Shown here: positions 37,366 to 47,302 of the stretch, one piece after another
Numbering within the stretch: the stretch's first letter is position 1
Layout of the letters: every line of letters starts with the position of its first letter
Assembly: GCA_028293625.1 (NCBI GenBank)
Contig: JAQGOL010000025.1
Span: 248,001 to 312,000 of the forward strand
Origin: Chthoniobacteraceae bacterium
Lineage (GTDB): Bacteria > Verrucomicrobiota > Verrucomicrobiia > Chthoniobacterales > Chthoniobacteraceae
Direction of reading: 5' to 3'
DNA: 64,000 nucleotides
Made by a program: the position numbers and the translations under genes
Notes under the pieces: generated by a model
Databases searched by the model: none
Told to the model about the DNA's origin: nothing
What the model saw: only the letters and a program-made list of their open reading frames with translations

Positions 37366-37392
37366 AAGGACGGGGTCCGATCCCCCGTCCTT
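37366..37392 (+). promoter_or_regulatory. Intercistronic hairpin between urtA and urtB
   Basis: AAGGACGGGG at 37366-37375 pairs perfectly with CCCCGTCCTT at 37383-37392 (7-base loop), 8 bases after the urtA stop. A partial terminator or mRNA-stabilising stem here would raise binding-protein expression over the channel genes. It has only a short T run after it. Confidence 0.65.
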
Positions 37393-37418
37393 TCCACCTT
37401 CCCCAACATATCACTGCC

Positions 37419-39155
37419 ATGCCGCGACATCGTCCAATTTTTTGGCAACTTCTTGCCTGCATTTTGTTTCTGAGCGGCATGACGCTGCAGGGAGCGGAAC
37501 CGCCTCGCGCTGTGATTGCCAAGGCGCTCATCACTGAGGATGCCGAGGAACAAAGCAAACTGGTCGCTTCGCTCGCTGGCAACACCGATCCGCTCATCCG
37601 CGATTTGCTGACCGCGTGGAAGGAAGGAACCCTTTTCATTTTTGAAGCTCCGGCAGGCCTGGCCGGCTTTACCGAAGGTGAAAAACTCGCCGTTACGCTG
37701 ACCGGCGAAAAGGATGGCGAAGAAAAACAAGGCGCGCTCCGGGTCGACACCGCGGAAGTGCTTAAAGATGGGGAAGGCAAAGCGATCCGGCTTCTGGAGA
37801 GCGATCTGAGCGCCGCGGAAACCGATTCCAATCTGCGCGTCGCCATGAAGGGCGTGCTCGATGTCTTCGCGCTCTCGGCCGCCGACTCTGTTTCCCGCCT
37901 GAAAGTCGTGACGCAAATCGGACTCGACCAGGATCCAGGCCTGCTTGCTGCCTTGCGCGCACGCGAGAAAATTGAACCTGACGCCGGCGTGCGGCGCGCT
38001 ATCCGCCAGTCACTCGCCCAGATTGAACTTAAGAACGAAGATGCGGCCATCCGCATCGGCGCGGTAAAAGAGCTCGGCGCAATGGGCTCCATTTCAAGCC
38101 AGGACGCCTTGAAGGAGCTTGTAAGAAACGCCACGGCCGGGGATGGCACCGAAGTAGCGGCCACCGCGGCGCTCAAGGCGATCGCGACCCACGTTAAATG
38201 GGTCAACTTTTACGGCACATTTTTCCGGGGCCTCTCAGGAGGTTCAGTCCTTCTGGTTGTGGCGATCGGACTGGCCATCACCTTTGGCTTAATGGGCGTT
38301 ATCAATATGGCTCATGGCGAGCTCATCGTCGTCGGCGCCTACACGACCTACGTTGTTCAATGCGTTTTCGGCCCCGGCCTGGCGCTTTCCCCGTTTGGAA
38401 TGAAAATCGCGCTTCCTGGGCTGAACGCGACCGGCGCTGCTCTCGATTCCTATTTCCTGGTCGCCCTGCCACTTTCCTTTTTGATGGCGGCGGCGGTGGG
38501 ACTTGCGCTTGAACGCGGCATCATCCGCTTTCTTTACCGGCGCCCGCTTGAATCGCTTCTGGCAACCTGGGGCGTATCACTCGTTCTCCAGCAGCTTTTC
38601 CGCTCGGTTTTCGGCTCAAACAATGTGCAGGTCTACAGCCCGAGCTGGCTTTCGGGGAACTGGACCGTCTTCGACGTCATCCTCGGTTGGAACCGGGTTT
38701 TCGTCATCGGGTTCGCGATCCTCATCATCATGGGGACGTGGGCGATTTTAAATAAGACACCGCTTGGCCTTCTTATCCGCGCTGTCATGCAGAACCGGGC
38801 AATGGCTTCGTGCGTTGGAGTTCGCACCGAACGGGTCAACATGCTCACCTTTGGATTTGGCAGCGGGCTGGCGGGATTGGCCGGCGCGTTTTTAAGCCAG
38901 CTCGGAAATGTGGGGCCGCTGCTTGGCCAGGATTACATTGTGAGCGCGTTCATGACCGTGGTGGTGGGCGGGGTCGGCAGCCTGGCCGGCACCGTGATCA
39001 GCGCCCTCGGCATCGGCGTGGTCGATCAGTCGCTCCAGCAAATTCTACTCAATCCGGTGCTTGGAAAAATCCTCGTCCTTGCCGGGATCATCCTTTTCCT
39101 CCAATGGCGGCCGGCGGGGATTTTTGTGACAAAAAGCCGGAGTCTGGAGGGATGA
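37419..39155 (+). CDS. urtB: Urea ABC transporter permease UrtB
   Basis: A 578-residue permease. The start at 37419 gives a signal-like hydrophobic segment ('[19 protein letters not shown]'); the 37 residues upstream in the longer frame overlap urtA. An N-terminal extracytoplasmic region of about 270 residues (helical, HEAT-like '[22 protein letters not shown]') precedes the membrane domain, as in many UrtB proteins. The membrane part from about residue 275 has '[21 protein letters not shown]', '[21 protein letters not shown]' and '[30 protein letters not shown]', all conserved. It pairs with UrtC to form the channel. Confidence 0.95.
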   Translation: MPRHRPIFWQLLACILFLSGMTLQGAEPPRAVIAKALITEDAEEQSKLVASLAGNTDPLIRDLLTAWKEGTLFIFEAPAGLAGFTEGEKLAVTLTGEKDGEEKQGALRVDTAEVLKDGEGKAIRLLESDLSAAETDSNLRVAMKGVLDVFALSAADSVSRLKVVTQIGLDQDPGLLAALRAREKIEPDAGVRRAIRQSLAQIELKNEDAAIRIGAVKELGAMGSISSQDALKELVRNATAGDGTEVAATAALKAIATHVKWVNFYGTFFRGLSGGSVLLVVAIGLAITFGLMGVINMAHGELIVVGAYTTYVVQCVFGPGLALSPFGMKIALPGLNATGAALDSYFLVALPLSFLMAAAVGLALERGIIRFLYRRPLESLLATWGVSLVLQQLFRSVFGSNNVQVYSPSWLSGNWTVFDVILGWNRVFVIGFAILIIMGTWAILNKTPLGLLIRAVMQNRAMASCVGVRTERVNMLTFGFGSGLAGLAGAFLSQLGNVGPLLGQDYIVSAFMTVVVGGVGSLAGTVISALGIGVVDQSLQQILLNPVLGKILVLAGIILFLQWRPAGIFVTKSRSLEG

Positions 39156-39177
39156 ATTTCAAAACCACTTCGCGACC

Positions 39178-40335
39178 ATGAAACGCGCAATCTCAAGAAC
39201 CGAATTTCTCTTCATAGCGATCACCGCTTTTATAGTGATCGTGCTGCTTCCCGCGCTCAATGCCGAGGGAATCATCAGTAACTTCCACCTCAATCTGTGG
39301 GGGAAGTATCTCTGTTATTCTGTATTGGCGATCAGCGTCGATCTGCTTTGGGGTTACACCGGGCTGCTTTCCCTTGGCCAGGCGCTCTTCTTTAGTTTGG
39401 GAGGGTATATGTTCGGCATGTATCTGATGCTGGTGGCCGGTCCTTTCGGGCAATTCGCGCAATCCGGCCAGAACCCGAATGGACTGCCCGACTTCATGGT
39501 ATTCCTGGGCCACACGGTGCTCCCCTCGTTCTGGCGGCCGTTCGCCTCGTTTAGCTTCTCAACCCTCATGGTGGTTGCGCTGCCGGGATTGCTCGCGCTC
39601 GGATTTGGTTATCTGGCATTCCGTTCGCGGATCAAGGGGGTCTACTTTTCGATCCTTACCCAGGCACTTACTTACGGGGCCGCGCTGATGTTTTTCAGCA
39701 ATGACACGGTAATGGGCGGCAACAATGGATTTACCGATTTCCGGTACATCCTCGGGGTCGATGTCCGCAGTGCGTCAACCCAGCGCTGGCTGTTTATTGC
39801 AAGCGCCGTCCTGCTGCTTGGGGTCTACATGCTTTGCAAATGGCTGACCGGCACAAAGTTCGGACTCGTGCAACGAGCCGTGCGCGACAGCGAGACCCGC
39901 GTGCTTTTCAGCGGATACGCAGCCGCCAACTACAAGCTCTTTGTCTTTGTCCTGAGCTCGTTGATAGCCGCCTTGGGTGGAGCGCTTTATGTCCCTCAGG
40001 TGGGGATCATTAATCCGAGCGAAATGACGACGGAAAAATCGCTCGAAGCCGTCGTCTGGTGCGCGGTGGGCGGACGCGGCACCCTGGTCGGGCCGATTGT
40101 GGGAGCGATCGGTGTCAACGCCCTCAAGTCGTGGGCTACGCGCAATTGTCCCGATTACTGGTCCTTCATCCTTGGAACCATTTTTATCCTGATGGTGCTT
40201 TTTGTCCCGAAAGGGATCGTGGGCGGAATCAACGATTGCTCCGCGTGGTTTACGAAGTGGAAAAAGGGACGCGAACCGGACAGCACCATTTTGGAAGAGA
40301 TTACCGAACCCGCAGCCAGCCCTTCGCAATCTTAA
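39178..40335 (+). CDS. urtC: Urea ABC transporter permease UrtC
   Basis: A 385-residue membrane protein with about ten helices. '[31 protein letters not shown]' and '[19 protein letters not shown]' are characteristic of UrtC, as is 'GGNNGFTDF'. '[27 protein letters not shown]' near the end is also family-typical. The gene starts 22 bp after urtB and ends 1 bp before urtD, consistent with one operon. Confidence 0.95.
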   Translation: MKRAISRTEFLFIAITAFIVIVLLPALNAEGIISNFHLNLWGKYLCYSVLAISVDLLWGYTGLLSLGQALFFSLGGYMFGMYLMLVAGPFGQFAQSGQNPNGLPDFMVFLGHTVLPSFWRPFASFSFSTLMVVALPGLLALGFGYLAFRSRIKGVYFSILTQALTYGAALMFFSNDTVMGGNNGFTDFRYILGVDVRSASTQRWLFIASAVLLLGVYMLCKWLTGTKFGLVQRAVRDSETRVLFSGYAAANYKLFVFVLSSLIAALGGALYVPQVGIINPSEMTTEKSLEAVVWCAVGGRGTLVGPIVGAIGVNALKSWATRNCPDYWSFILGTIFILMVLFVPKGIVGGINDCSAWFTKWKKGREPDSTILEEITEPAASPSQS

Positions 40336-40336
40336 G

Positions 40337-41119
40337 ATGATTATTGAATCCCAACTTAAACAGCGGCCGTTCATTCTTGCGGCCGAAGGAGTCAACAAAT
40401 CGTTCGCCGGTTTCCAGGCCATTCGCGACCTGAGCTTCTACATGGACGAAGGCGAACTGCGCACCGTCATCGGTCCAAACGGCGCGGGCAAGACTACTTT
40501 TCTGGATCTGATCACCGGCCGCACCAAGCCGGATACGGGCACCATTGAGTTTGACGCAAAGCACGAGCTTTCGCGGATGAACGAATACGAGATTTACCGG
40601 CTCGGCATCGGGCGCAAGTTTCAGACGCCGACGGTTTACACCGATCACACGGTTTTCGAGAACCTGCTCATGTCGCTGGAAGGAAGCCGCGGCGTATTCG
40701 CCTCGCTCTTTTCAAAAGTAAACGGCCAGCAGAAAGACCGGATCCACGACATTTTAAAGACGATCAACCTCTCTGAAAAAGCGGAGTGGAAAGCCGGGGC
40801 GCTTGCCCATGGCCAGAAGCAATGGCTGGAGATCGGCATGTTGCTTGCCCAGAACGCGCGCCTTTTGCTCGTGGACGAACCCGCAGCGGGCATGACCGAT
40901 GAGGAGACCCATCGCACCGGCGAACTGCTTCTCTCCCTGGCGGGCAAACATTCCATCATCGTTATCGAGCACGACATGGTGTTCATCCGCCAGATTGCCG
41001 CCGGGCGCAAAGTCACCGTGCTTCATCAGGGAAGCGTCCTGTGCGAAGGCGCCGTGGAAGCGGTCCAAAGCAATGAAAAAGTCATTGAAGTCTACCTCGG
41101 ACGCAAACACGCGCACTGA
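40337..41119 (+). CDS. urtD: Urea ABC transporter ATPase UrtD
   Basis: A 260-residue ATPase. ATG at 40337 lies 1 bp after the urtC stop; the 45-residue upstream extension in this frame is only a shadow of urtC. Walker A is 'GPNGAGKTTFLD', the Q-loop region 'GRKFQTPTVYTDHTVFENL', a degenerate signature 'LAHGQKQWLEIGMLLA', and Walker B 'LLLVDEPAAGMTDEE'. These are typical of UrtD/LivG proteins, and the UrtD 'GQKQWLEIG' is usual for the family. Confidence 0.95.
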   Translation: MIIESQLKQRPFILAAEGVNKSFAGFQAIRDLSFYMDEGELRTVIGPNGAGKTTFLDLITGRTKPDTGTIEFDAKHELSRMNEYEIYRLGIGRKFQTPTVYTDHTVFENLLMSLEGSRGVFASLFSKVNGQQKDRIHDILKTINLSEKAEWKAGALAHGQKQWLEIGMLLAQNARLLLVDEPAAGMTDEETHRTGELLLSLAGKHSIIVIEHDMVFIRQIAAGRKVTVLHQGSVLCEGAVEAVQSNEKVIEVYLGRKHAH

Positions 41120-41137
41120 GCCACCGCGAAATTTCCC

Positions 41138-41833
41138 ATGCTCCAAATAGCCAATCTCGAAGTCGCAATCGGTGGCAGCCGGATCCTGCGCGGCGTCACG
41201 CTGGAAGTGCCCAAAAACAGCGTGGTCTGCCTGATGGGACGCAACGGCGTCGGCAAAACAACCACCCTCAAAAGCATCGTCGGCCTGCTTAAGGCAAACG
41301 TCGGCACCGTGACCCTTTGCGGCGAAAAACTCACCCATTCCTCCCCTGAAGCGCGCGCCCGGGCCGGAATCGGTTACGTGCCGCAGGGTCGCGAGATCTT
41401 CCCGCATCTGACCGTGGAGGAAAACCTCAAGATTGGCGCCATCGCACAGGGGAAAAAGCTGAATGGCAACCTCGATCGCGTGTTTACTCTCTTCCCGATT
41501 TTAAAAGAGTTTCTTCCCCGCAAAGGCGGAATGCTCAGCGGCGGCCAGCAACAGCAGCTCGCCATCGGCCGGGCGCTTCTGACGGAACCAAAGGTGCTTA
41601 TCCTTGATGAACCGACCGAAGGGATCCAGCCGAACATCATCGATCAGATCGGCGATACCATCCGGCTCCTGCGCGAGGAAGGCAAAATGAGCATTCTTCT
41701 GGTTGAACAATACCTCGATTTCGCCAAGGAGCTCGCGGACATCTTCTACATCATGGATCGCGGCGCTGTCGTGGCCAACGGACCCATTGCGGAACTGACC
41801 GATAGCGTCGTTCGCCAGCATCTCATCGTGTAA
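41138..41833 (+). CDS. urtE: Urea ABC transporter ATPase UrtE
   Basis: A 231-residue ATPase of LivF type. Walker A is 'GRNGVGKTTTLKS', signature 'LSGGQQQQLAIGRAL', Walker B 'VLILDEPTEGIQPNI', all as in UrtE. It forms the second half of the ATPase dimer with UrtD. It ends 60 bp before the small stub gene that links the transporter to the urease genes. Confidence 0.95.
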   Translation: MLQIANLEVAIGGSRILRGVTLEVPKNSVVCLMGRNGVGKTTTLKSIVGLLKANVGTVTLCGEKLTHSSPEARARAGIGYVPQGREIFPHLTVEENLKIGAIAQGKKLNGNLDRVFTLFPILKEFLPRKGGMLSGGQQQQLAIGRALLTEPKVLILDEPTEGIQPNIIDQIGDTIRLLREEGKMSILLVEQYLDFAKELADIFYIMDRGAVVANGPIAELTDSVVRQHLIV

Positions 41834-41893
41834 AAAGGCGTGCCTCGGGCCGGCAAAAAAACCTACCTTGTGGCGAATTCCGAATTTATCTGC

Positions 41894-42106
41894 ATGAAAC
41901 TGACCCGACACCTCTCCACCGCCCTTACCTCGATGCTTCTTCTCATGCCGGCTTTGGCGCAGGCGCATCCCGGCCACTCCGCATTTGATCCCACCGCCGG
42001 TCCGGTGCACGCGGGCCATGGCCCGGAATGGGCCTCCCTCGCGCTTTTCGTGGCTGTCTCCGGTGGATTGCTTGGACTGCGCTGGCTGGCGAGTCAGCGT
42101 CACTAG
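41894..42106 (+). CDS. Small membrane protein resembling a truncated HupE/UreJ
   Basis: A 70-residue protein. ATG at 41894 opens a signal peptide (residues 1-23) followed by 'HPGHS...HAGHGPEW', which recalls the mature N-terminus of HupE/UreJ nickel permeases ('HPGHG'). One further helix ('ASLALFVAVSGGLLGLRWL') ends it. Full HupE/UreJ proteins have about 190 residues and several helices, so this is either a separate small protein or a shortened relative. Its location between urtE and ureA, 3 bp before ureA, makes a metal-related role plausible. The histidines could bind nickel. No frameshift remnant follows, so it does not look like a broken gene. Confidence 0.6.
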   Translation: MKLTRHLSTALTSMLLLMPALAQAHPGHSAFDPTAGPVHAGHGPEWASLALFVAVSGGLLGLRWLASQRH

Positions 42107-42109
42107 CCG

Positions 42110-42412
42110 ATGCATCTCTCACCCCGCGAGCAGGAAAAGCTGCTTCTTGTTGTCGCCGCCGACCTGGCGCGCCGGCGGCAAGGCCGCGGGCTCAAGCTCA
42201 ATTACCCTGAATCGGTGGCACTGATTGCCGCCGAAATCATGGAAGGCGCCCGTGACGGCCGCACTGTGGCTGAACTGATGAGCTTTGGCACCACGATCCT
42301 CAAGCGGGACGACGTCATGGAAGGCGTTGCGGAAATGATTCATGAAGTTCAGGTGGAAGCGACTTTCCCTGATGGGACCAAACTGGTTACCGTCCACAAT
42401 CCTATCCGATGA
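42110..42412 (+). CDS. ureA: Urease gamma subunit
   Basis: A 100-residue protein beginning '[20 protein letters not shown]', with '[21 protein letters not shown]' and a C-terminal '[21 protein letters not shown]', which is typical UreA. It is the small structural subunit of the (alpha-beta-gamma)3 urease. It overlaps ureB by 4 bp. Confidence 0.97.
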   Translation: MHLSPREQEKLLLVVAADLARRRQGRGLKLNYPESVALIAAEIMEGARDGRTVAELMSFGTTILKRDDVMEGVAEMIHEVQVEATFPDGTKLVTVHNPIR

Positions 42413-42726
42413 TTCCCGGAGAAATCATTGTCGCCAGCGAACCCGCGTTCATTGAAATCAACGCCGGTCGCGAAGTCCGGGTTCTGGAAGTTGCCAATAC
42501 CGGCGACCGGCCGATCCAGGTGGGGAGCCATTTCCACTTTTACGAAGTCAACAGCGCCCTCTCTTTTAAACGGGAATCGGCACGCGGCTTTCGCTTAAAC
42601 ATCGCCGCCGGCACCGCCGTGCGTTTTGAGCCGGGCGATACCCGCGAAATCTCCCTGGTGGCGCTGGCTGGAACCCGCGAAGTCTACGGGTTTAACGCAA
42701 AAATAAACGGTCCGCTCAACCAATAA
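42409..42726 (+). CDS. ureB: Urease beta subunit
   Basis: A 105-residue UreB: '[18 protein letters not shown]' at the start, '[21 protein letters not shown]' in the middle and '[26 protein letters not shown]' near the end. Separate A and B genes, unlike the fused Helicobacter form, are the usual bacterial arrangement. The stop is 6 bp from ureC. Confidence 0.97.
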   Translation: MIPGEIIVASEPAFIEINAGREVRVLEVANTGDRPIQVGSHFHFYEVNSALSFKRESARGFRLNIAAGTAVRFEPGDTREISLVALAGTREVYGFNAKINGPLNQ

Positions 42727-42732
42727 CCACTC

Positions 42733-44475
42733 ATGGCCCTTTCCCGCCGCCAATACGCTGAAATGTTCGGTCCGACGGTGGGCGACCAGGTGCGCCTGGC
42801 CGACACCGAACTTTTTATTCAGGTCGAACGCGACTTGATTGCCGAGGCTGGTGCGTACGGCGATGAAGTCAAATTCGGCGGCGGCAAGGTGATCCGTGAT
42901 GGCATGGGCCAGTCCTCCACCGCGACCGATGCAGAGTCGCTCGATCTGGTGATCACCAACGCGCTGATTCTGGATGCGGTTCAGGGGATCATCAAGGCGG
43001 ACATCGGCATCAAATACGGCCGCATCGTCGGCATCGGCCATGCCGGCAATCCCGGCATCCAGCCAGGCATCAGCATGACCATCGGCGCGGCGACCGAAGT
43101 GATCGCGGGCGAAGGTTGCATCGTCACAGCGGGCGGGATCGATACGCACATTCATTTTATTTGTCCGCAACAGATCGAGCATGCGCTGGCCAGCGGCATC
43201 ACCACCATGCTCGGAGGCGGCACCGGCCCTGCCCACGGCACTTACGCGACCACCTGCACGCCCGGAAAGTGGAATATCCATCGCATGCTCGAAGCGGCCG
43301 AGGAATACCCGATGAATCTCGGGTTTTTAGGCAAAGGCAATTGCGCGACTCACGAGCCGTTAAGGGAACAGATCGTGGCCGGCGCGATCGGGCTTAAACT
43401 GCATGAAGACTGGGGCACGACCCCGGCGGCCATCACCACCTGTCTGGATGTAGCCGACGAGTTCGATGTGCAGGTCGCCATCCATACCGATACCCTCAAT
43501 GAATCGGGGTTTGTGGAGGATACCATTGCCGCGTTCAAGGGCCGCACCATTCACACATTCCACAGTGAAGGGGCTGGCGGCGGGCACGCGCCCGACATCA
43601 TCCGCGTCTGCGGCGAGGCGAACGTGCTCCCCTCCTCCACCAATCCGACGCGTCCCTACACGGTCAACACGATCGACGAGCATCTCGACATGCTCATGGT
43701 TTGTCATCATCTCGACTCAAAGATCCCCGAGGACGTCGCATTTGCCGAATCGCGCATCCGTCCCGAGACCATCGCGGCGGAAGATCTCCTGCACGATCTG
43801 GGCGCCTTTTCGATGATGTCGAGCGACTCGCAAGCCATGGGGCGCGTGGGCGAAGTCATCACCCGGACCTGGCAGACGGCCCACAAGATGAAAGTGCAAT
43901 TTGGGAAGCTTCCAGTGGCCGGCGTGACCGACCTTGGATTCACCCACGATGCCGCCGACAATTTTCGCGCCCTGCGTTACGTGGCAAAATACACGATCAA
44001 CCCGGCCATCGCGCACGGGATCAGCCACGAGGTCGGCTCGATTCAAGTGGGCAAACTGGCCGATCTGGTGGTCTGGAAGCCGGCCTTTTTCGGAGTCAAA
44101 CCCGAGGTCGTTTTAAAAGGCGGCCTTATCGCGATGGCCAACATGGGCGATCCCAACGCGAGCATCCCGACACCCCAACCGATGATTTACCGGCCGCAAT
44201 TTGCCGCGCACGGACGCGCCAAATCGTCGACGTCAGTGACATTTGTGAGCGAAGCGGCGCTGCGCGACGGCAACCTCGGCAGCCTGCAATTGGCCAAACG
44301 CCTCGTCGCTGTCAAAAACACCCGCAACATCACCAAACGCGACCTGCTCTGGAACGACGTGCTGCCTGCGATTGAAGTCGATCCGGAGACTTACATGGTG
44401 AAAGCCGATGGACGCGAACTGCGCTGCGAACCCGCACGCGTGCTTCCCATGGCTCAACGTTATTTCCTTTTTTAA
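42733..44475 (+). CDS. ureC: Urease alpha (catalytic) subunit
   Basis: A 580-residue amidohydrolase-fold subunit, about ten residues longer than the common 567-572. All active-site residues are present, shifted by +5 against Klebsiella numbering: H139 and H141 ('THIHF'), carbamylated K222 in 'GLKLHEDWG', H224, H251, H277, D365 in 'SSDSQAMG', plus the flap C324-H325 ('VCHH'). This argues for an active nickel enzyme hydrolysing urea to ammonia and carbamate in the cytoplasm. It is centred in the urease operon. Confidence 0.98.
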   Translation: MALSRRQYAEMFGPTVGDQVRLADTELFIQVERDLIAEAGAYGDEVKFGGGKVIRDGMGQSSTATDAESLDLVITNALILDAVQGIIKADIGIKYGRIVGIGHAGNPGIQPGISMTIGAATEVIAGEGCIVTAGGIDTHIHFICPQQIEHALASGITTMLGGGTGPAHGTYATTCTPGKWNIHRMLEAAEEYPMNLGFLGKGNCATHEPLREQIVAGAIGLKLHEDWGTTPAAITTCLDVADEFDVQVAIHTDTLNESGFVEDTIAAFKGRTIHTFHSEGAGGGHAPDIIRVCGEANVLPSSTNPTRPYTVNTIDEHLDMLMVCHHLDSKIPEDVAFAESRIRPETIAAEDLLHDLGAFSMMSSDSQAMGRVGEVITRTWQTAHKMKVQFGKLPVAGVTDLGFTHDAADNFRALRYVAKYTINPAIAHGISHEVGSIQVGKLADLVVWKPAFFGVKPEVVLKGGLIAMANMGDPNASIPTPQPMIYRPQFAAHGRAKSSTSVTFVSEAALRDGNLGSLQLAKRLVAVKNTRNITKRDLLWNDVLPAIEVDPETYMVKADGRELRCEPARVLPMAQRYFLF

Positions 44476-44485
44476 CCGCCCCGAC

Positions 44486-44911
44486 ATGCTTCTGATCCAC
44501 GATCATCTCCACGACTGGAATCCCGAGCTGCCCCGGATCCGGCTGGCCGCCGACCGCAACACCCTTGCCAAACGGCGCTGGCGTGGCTTGGCCGAGGACG
44601 GCACGGAATTTGGCTTTGATCTTGAACATCCACTGGTGGATGGCGACGTCTATCACGTCAGCGAAACCGCGGTCTATTCGGTCCGGCAAATCCCGGAGCC
44701 CGTTTTGGAAATCTCACTTGGAGAGCACCCCGCCGCGGCTGCCCGGCTTGGATGGATGATCGGCAATCTCCATTTCCAGATCGCCATTGAAAACGGCGTC
44801 GTTCTGGCCATCGACGATCCCGCGATCCGGCAGCTTCTCACGCGCGAACACATTGAGTTTGAGCCCGCGATCCGCGTTTTTCGAGCCTTTGGCGGCGGCC
44901 ATTCCCATTAA
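44486..44911 (+). CDS. ureE: Urease accessory nickel chaperone UreE
   Basis: A 141-residue UreE. ATG at 44486 gives a sensible start, 10 bp after ureC. The 'RRWRGLAEDGTEFGFDL' segment of the peptide-binding domain and 'GWMIGNLHFQIAIENGVV' of the metal-binding domain are recognisable. The C-terminal histidine tail is short ('GGGHSH'), so metal storage capacity is limited compared with Klebsiella UreE. It hands nickel to UreG. Confidence 0.93.
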   Translation: MLLIHDHLHDWNPELPRIRLAADRNTLAKRRWRGLAEDGTEFGFDLEHPLVDGDVYHVSETAVYSVRQIPEPVLEISLGEHPAAAARLGWMIGNLHFQIAIENGVVLAIDDPAIRQLLTREHIEFEPAIRVFRAFGGGHSH

Positions 44912-44913
44912 CA

Positions 44914-45609
44914 ATGTCCGCCGAGCTGCCCTGGCTGCCATTTCTGCTCCAGACAGCCGACTCGCTCTTTCCAACCGGCGCCTACGCTCATTCCCTCGGT
45001 TTTGAGGAAAGTGCCCGGCTCGGTCTGGTGCATGACGAGGCAACGCTGCTCGCTTTTTTAGCCACCCAGATCGTCCCCGCCCAGTGTGCCCAGGAGTTGC
45101 CGTATCTGCGGTTTGCTTTTGAAGCCGCCACTCGCGGCGACCTTGCCGGCCTTTGCATGCTTGATCATGAAATCGATGCGTGGAAGCTGGCGCCGGAAAC
45201 CCGCGCGGCAAGCATCCAGCTTGGAGTCCGCCGGCTCAAGGCGCTCCGGACCATCAGCGAGGCGCCGCTTCTTCTGACGCTGGAAAACGCGATCGGATCG
45301 GGCCGGGCACGCGGTCATCATCTCCTTGTCTGCGGAGTGCAAGCGGCCATCGAAAACGTGCCGCTTGAAGCCGCCCTTTCCCTCTCATTTTATCAGGCGC
45401 TCGGAGCGGTATGCGCCGCCGCTCTCAAGCTGATACGCATCGGCCAGGACGGCTGCCAGCGCGCATTGCGCCAGGCTTGCAGACCCGCCCCGGGCATCAT
45501 TGCCCGGTCCCTTGAAATCGAACGGAAGCGGGCCGGCTGGTTTAATCCATTGCTCGAGATCGCCAGCATGCGCCACGCTCGGGCTGAAGAACGTCTTTTC
45601 ATCTCATGA
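44914..45609 (+). CDS. ureF: Urease accessory protein UreF
   Basis: A 231-residue all-helical UreF: '[21 protein letters not shown]' at the N-terminus is the family signature. It bridges UreD and UreG on apo-urease and controls the GTPase of UreG. It starts 2 bp after ureE and overlaps ureG by 4 bp. Confidence 0.95.
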   Translation: MSAELPWLPFLLQTADSLFPTGAYAHSLGFEESARLGLVHDEATLLAFLATQIVPAQCAQELPYLRFAFEAATRGDLAGLCMLDHEIDAWKLAPETRAASIQLGVRRLKALRTISEAPLLLTLENAIGSGRARGHHLLVCGVQAAIENVPLEAALSLSFYQALGAVCAAALKLIRIGQDGCQRALRQACRPAPGIIARSLEIERKRAGWFNPLLEIASMRHARAEERLFIS

Positions 45610-46214
45610 ACAAAAAACCTATCCGCATTGGCATTGGCGGCCCGGTCGGCACCGGCAAGACCATGCTTGTCCTCCGGCTCTGCCAATGGCTGCGTGATGA
45701 AATCTCGCTCGCGGTAGTCACCAACGACATCTACACCCGCGAAGACGCGGAGTTCCTTGTCCGAAATGCCGCGCTTCCTTCCGACCGGGTCATCGGAGTG
45801 GAAACCGGCGGCTGCCCGCACACCGCCATTCGCGACGATACGAGCATGAACCTGGCGGCCATCGCGGAACTTGAGCGACGGCATCCGGATGCCAGGCTTA
45901 TTCTGGTGGAAAGCGGCGGAGACAACCTGTCGGCCACCTTCTCGCCCGAGCTGGTCGAAGCATTCATCTACGTCATCGATGTGGCTGGCGGCGATAAGAT
46001 CCCAAGAAAAGGCGGCCCCGCCATCCGTCACAGCGATCTTCTGCTCATTAACAAAACCGACCTGGCTCCGCATGTCGGCGCCGATCTCGAAGTCATGGCG
46101 CGCGACGCCAAGCTGATGCGCGGCGACAAACCTTTTCTCTTTAGCGATCTGCGAAGTGAAAAAGGAAAAGACGCCGTGCTCAGCTGGCTGCGGCACGAGC
46201 TGCTTTTTGTCTGA
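45606..46214 (+). CDS. ureG: Urease accessory GTPase UreG
   Basis: A 202-residue SIMIBI GTPase. The P-loop is '[15 protein letters not shown]'. '[14 protein letters not shown]', the nickel-site '[13 protein letters not shown]' (CPH), '[16 protein letters not shown]' and the G4 '[10 protein letters not shown]' are all diagnostic. It drives nickel insertion with UreDFE. Confidence 0.97.
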   Translation: MNKKPIRIGIGGPVGTGKTMLVLRLCQWLRDEISLAVVTNDIYTREDAEFLVRNAALPSDRVIGVETGGCPHTAIRDDTSMNLAAIAELERRHPDARLILVESGGDNLSATFSPELVEAFIYVIDVAGGDKIPRKGGPAIRHSDLLLINKTDLAPHVGADLEVMARDAKLMRGDKPFLFSDLRSEKGKDAVLSWLRHELLFV

Positions 46215-46250
46215 GCTTTTGTCTCCTTCCCACATCGGAGAGCTCCAAGT

Positions 46251-47075
46251 ATGAACCGAGGCCTTCACGGTCATCTTGAACTTATCTGCGCACTCGATTC
46301 CGGCGGACGCAGCTACCTGCGCCATCAATCGTTCCAGGCGCCGATGCATCTAAGCAAACCGCACCTCGACGAGGGTGTGCTGGTGGTCAACATGGTGAAC
46401 CCCACCGCCGGTTTGCTGGCCGGCGACCGGATCCGCCTTAAAGCCGATGTGGAATCGGGCGCGCGGCTTCTTCTGACAACGCCAAGCGCCGCCCGCGCCC
46501 ATCGCATGCTGTCAGACTACGCCGAAGTAACCCAGGAGTTCTCCGTCGCCGCGGGCGGCTGGCTCGAAAATCTGCCTGAACTTTTTATTCCCCAGGCCGG
46601 CAGCCGATACCGCCAGCGCACCGTTATCCGCGTTGAAAAAGGCGGGGATCTTCTCTTCTTTGAAACGCTCGCCCCGGGCCGCGTCGCTTCCGGCGAATCC
46701 TTCCAATACGACTGGCTCGACTGGGAAACCGACCTCTTTTATGGCGATCAACTCATCGCCCGCGAATGCTACAAGCTGAGTCCCGGCAACGAAAGCCTTG
46801 TCCCGATGCGGGCTCTTTTTCCCAACGCCTACTACGCGAGCTGTTTTTTTGTAACCGAACAGCTTGGGGCCGATCATCCATGCTGGGCTTCCATTCACGC
46901 ATTGCATACCCAGGAAGTCTGGGTCGGATGCGGCGCGCTAAAGTCCGGCGGATGGACGATCAAGATAGTCGCCGCGGGCAGCATTCTGCTGCGCCGCACT
47001 TTGGCTTTGGTAAGGAAGCTTCTTTACACCGCTCTCGGCCGGGCGCTTCCCAGTCTGCGCCGCGCCATCGAGTAG
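46251..47075 (+). CDS. ureD: Urease accessory protein UreD
   Basis: A 274-residue UreD (UreH), the apo-urease-binding chaperone. Typical parts are 'VLVVNMVNPTAGLLAGDRIRL', 'LLLTTPSAARAHRM', 'GWLENLPELFIPQAGSRYRQ', 'FFETLAPGRVASGE' and 'ECYKL'. Its place last in the cluster, 36 bp after ureG, differs from the Klebsiella order where ureD is first, but such rearrangement is common. Confidence 0.92.
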   Translation: MNRGLHGHLELICALDSGGRSYLRHQSFQAPMHLSKPHLDEGVLVVNMVNPTAGLLAGDRIRLKADVESGARLLLTTPSAARAHRMLSDYAEVTQEFSVAAGGWLENLPELFIPQAGSRYRQRTVIRVEKGGDLLFFETLAPGRVASGESFQYDWLDWETDLFYGDQLIARECYKLSPGNESLVPMRALFPNAYYASCFFVTEQLGADHPCWASIHALHTQEVWVGCGALKSGGWTIKIVAAGSILLRRTLALVRKLLYTALGRALPSLRRAIE

Positions 47076-47302
47076 AAGCGATCTTCGCGGGCGCGCCCGA
47101 AGAATTCCCTAACTTTGTCAGGCTGCGCAATGCTTCGGCTTATACGTCCGAGCCCCGATGCGATTACTCGCATTCCATTACAATCGCGAACCATCCGGGG
47201 ACATTGCAAATATAACCACCGCATTACTCGGACTCCGGCCGTCCCGGGATCGCTGATGCTGCCCAAGTTCAGACAGGCGGCTTCGGGAGAAAAATCAGAA
47301 GG

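Noticed and set aside
36812-38206. 464-residue minus-strand frame across urtA/urtB
   Set aside because: It covers conserved urtA and urtB sequence and the hairpin between them; Ser/Ala-rich shadow composition.
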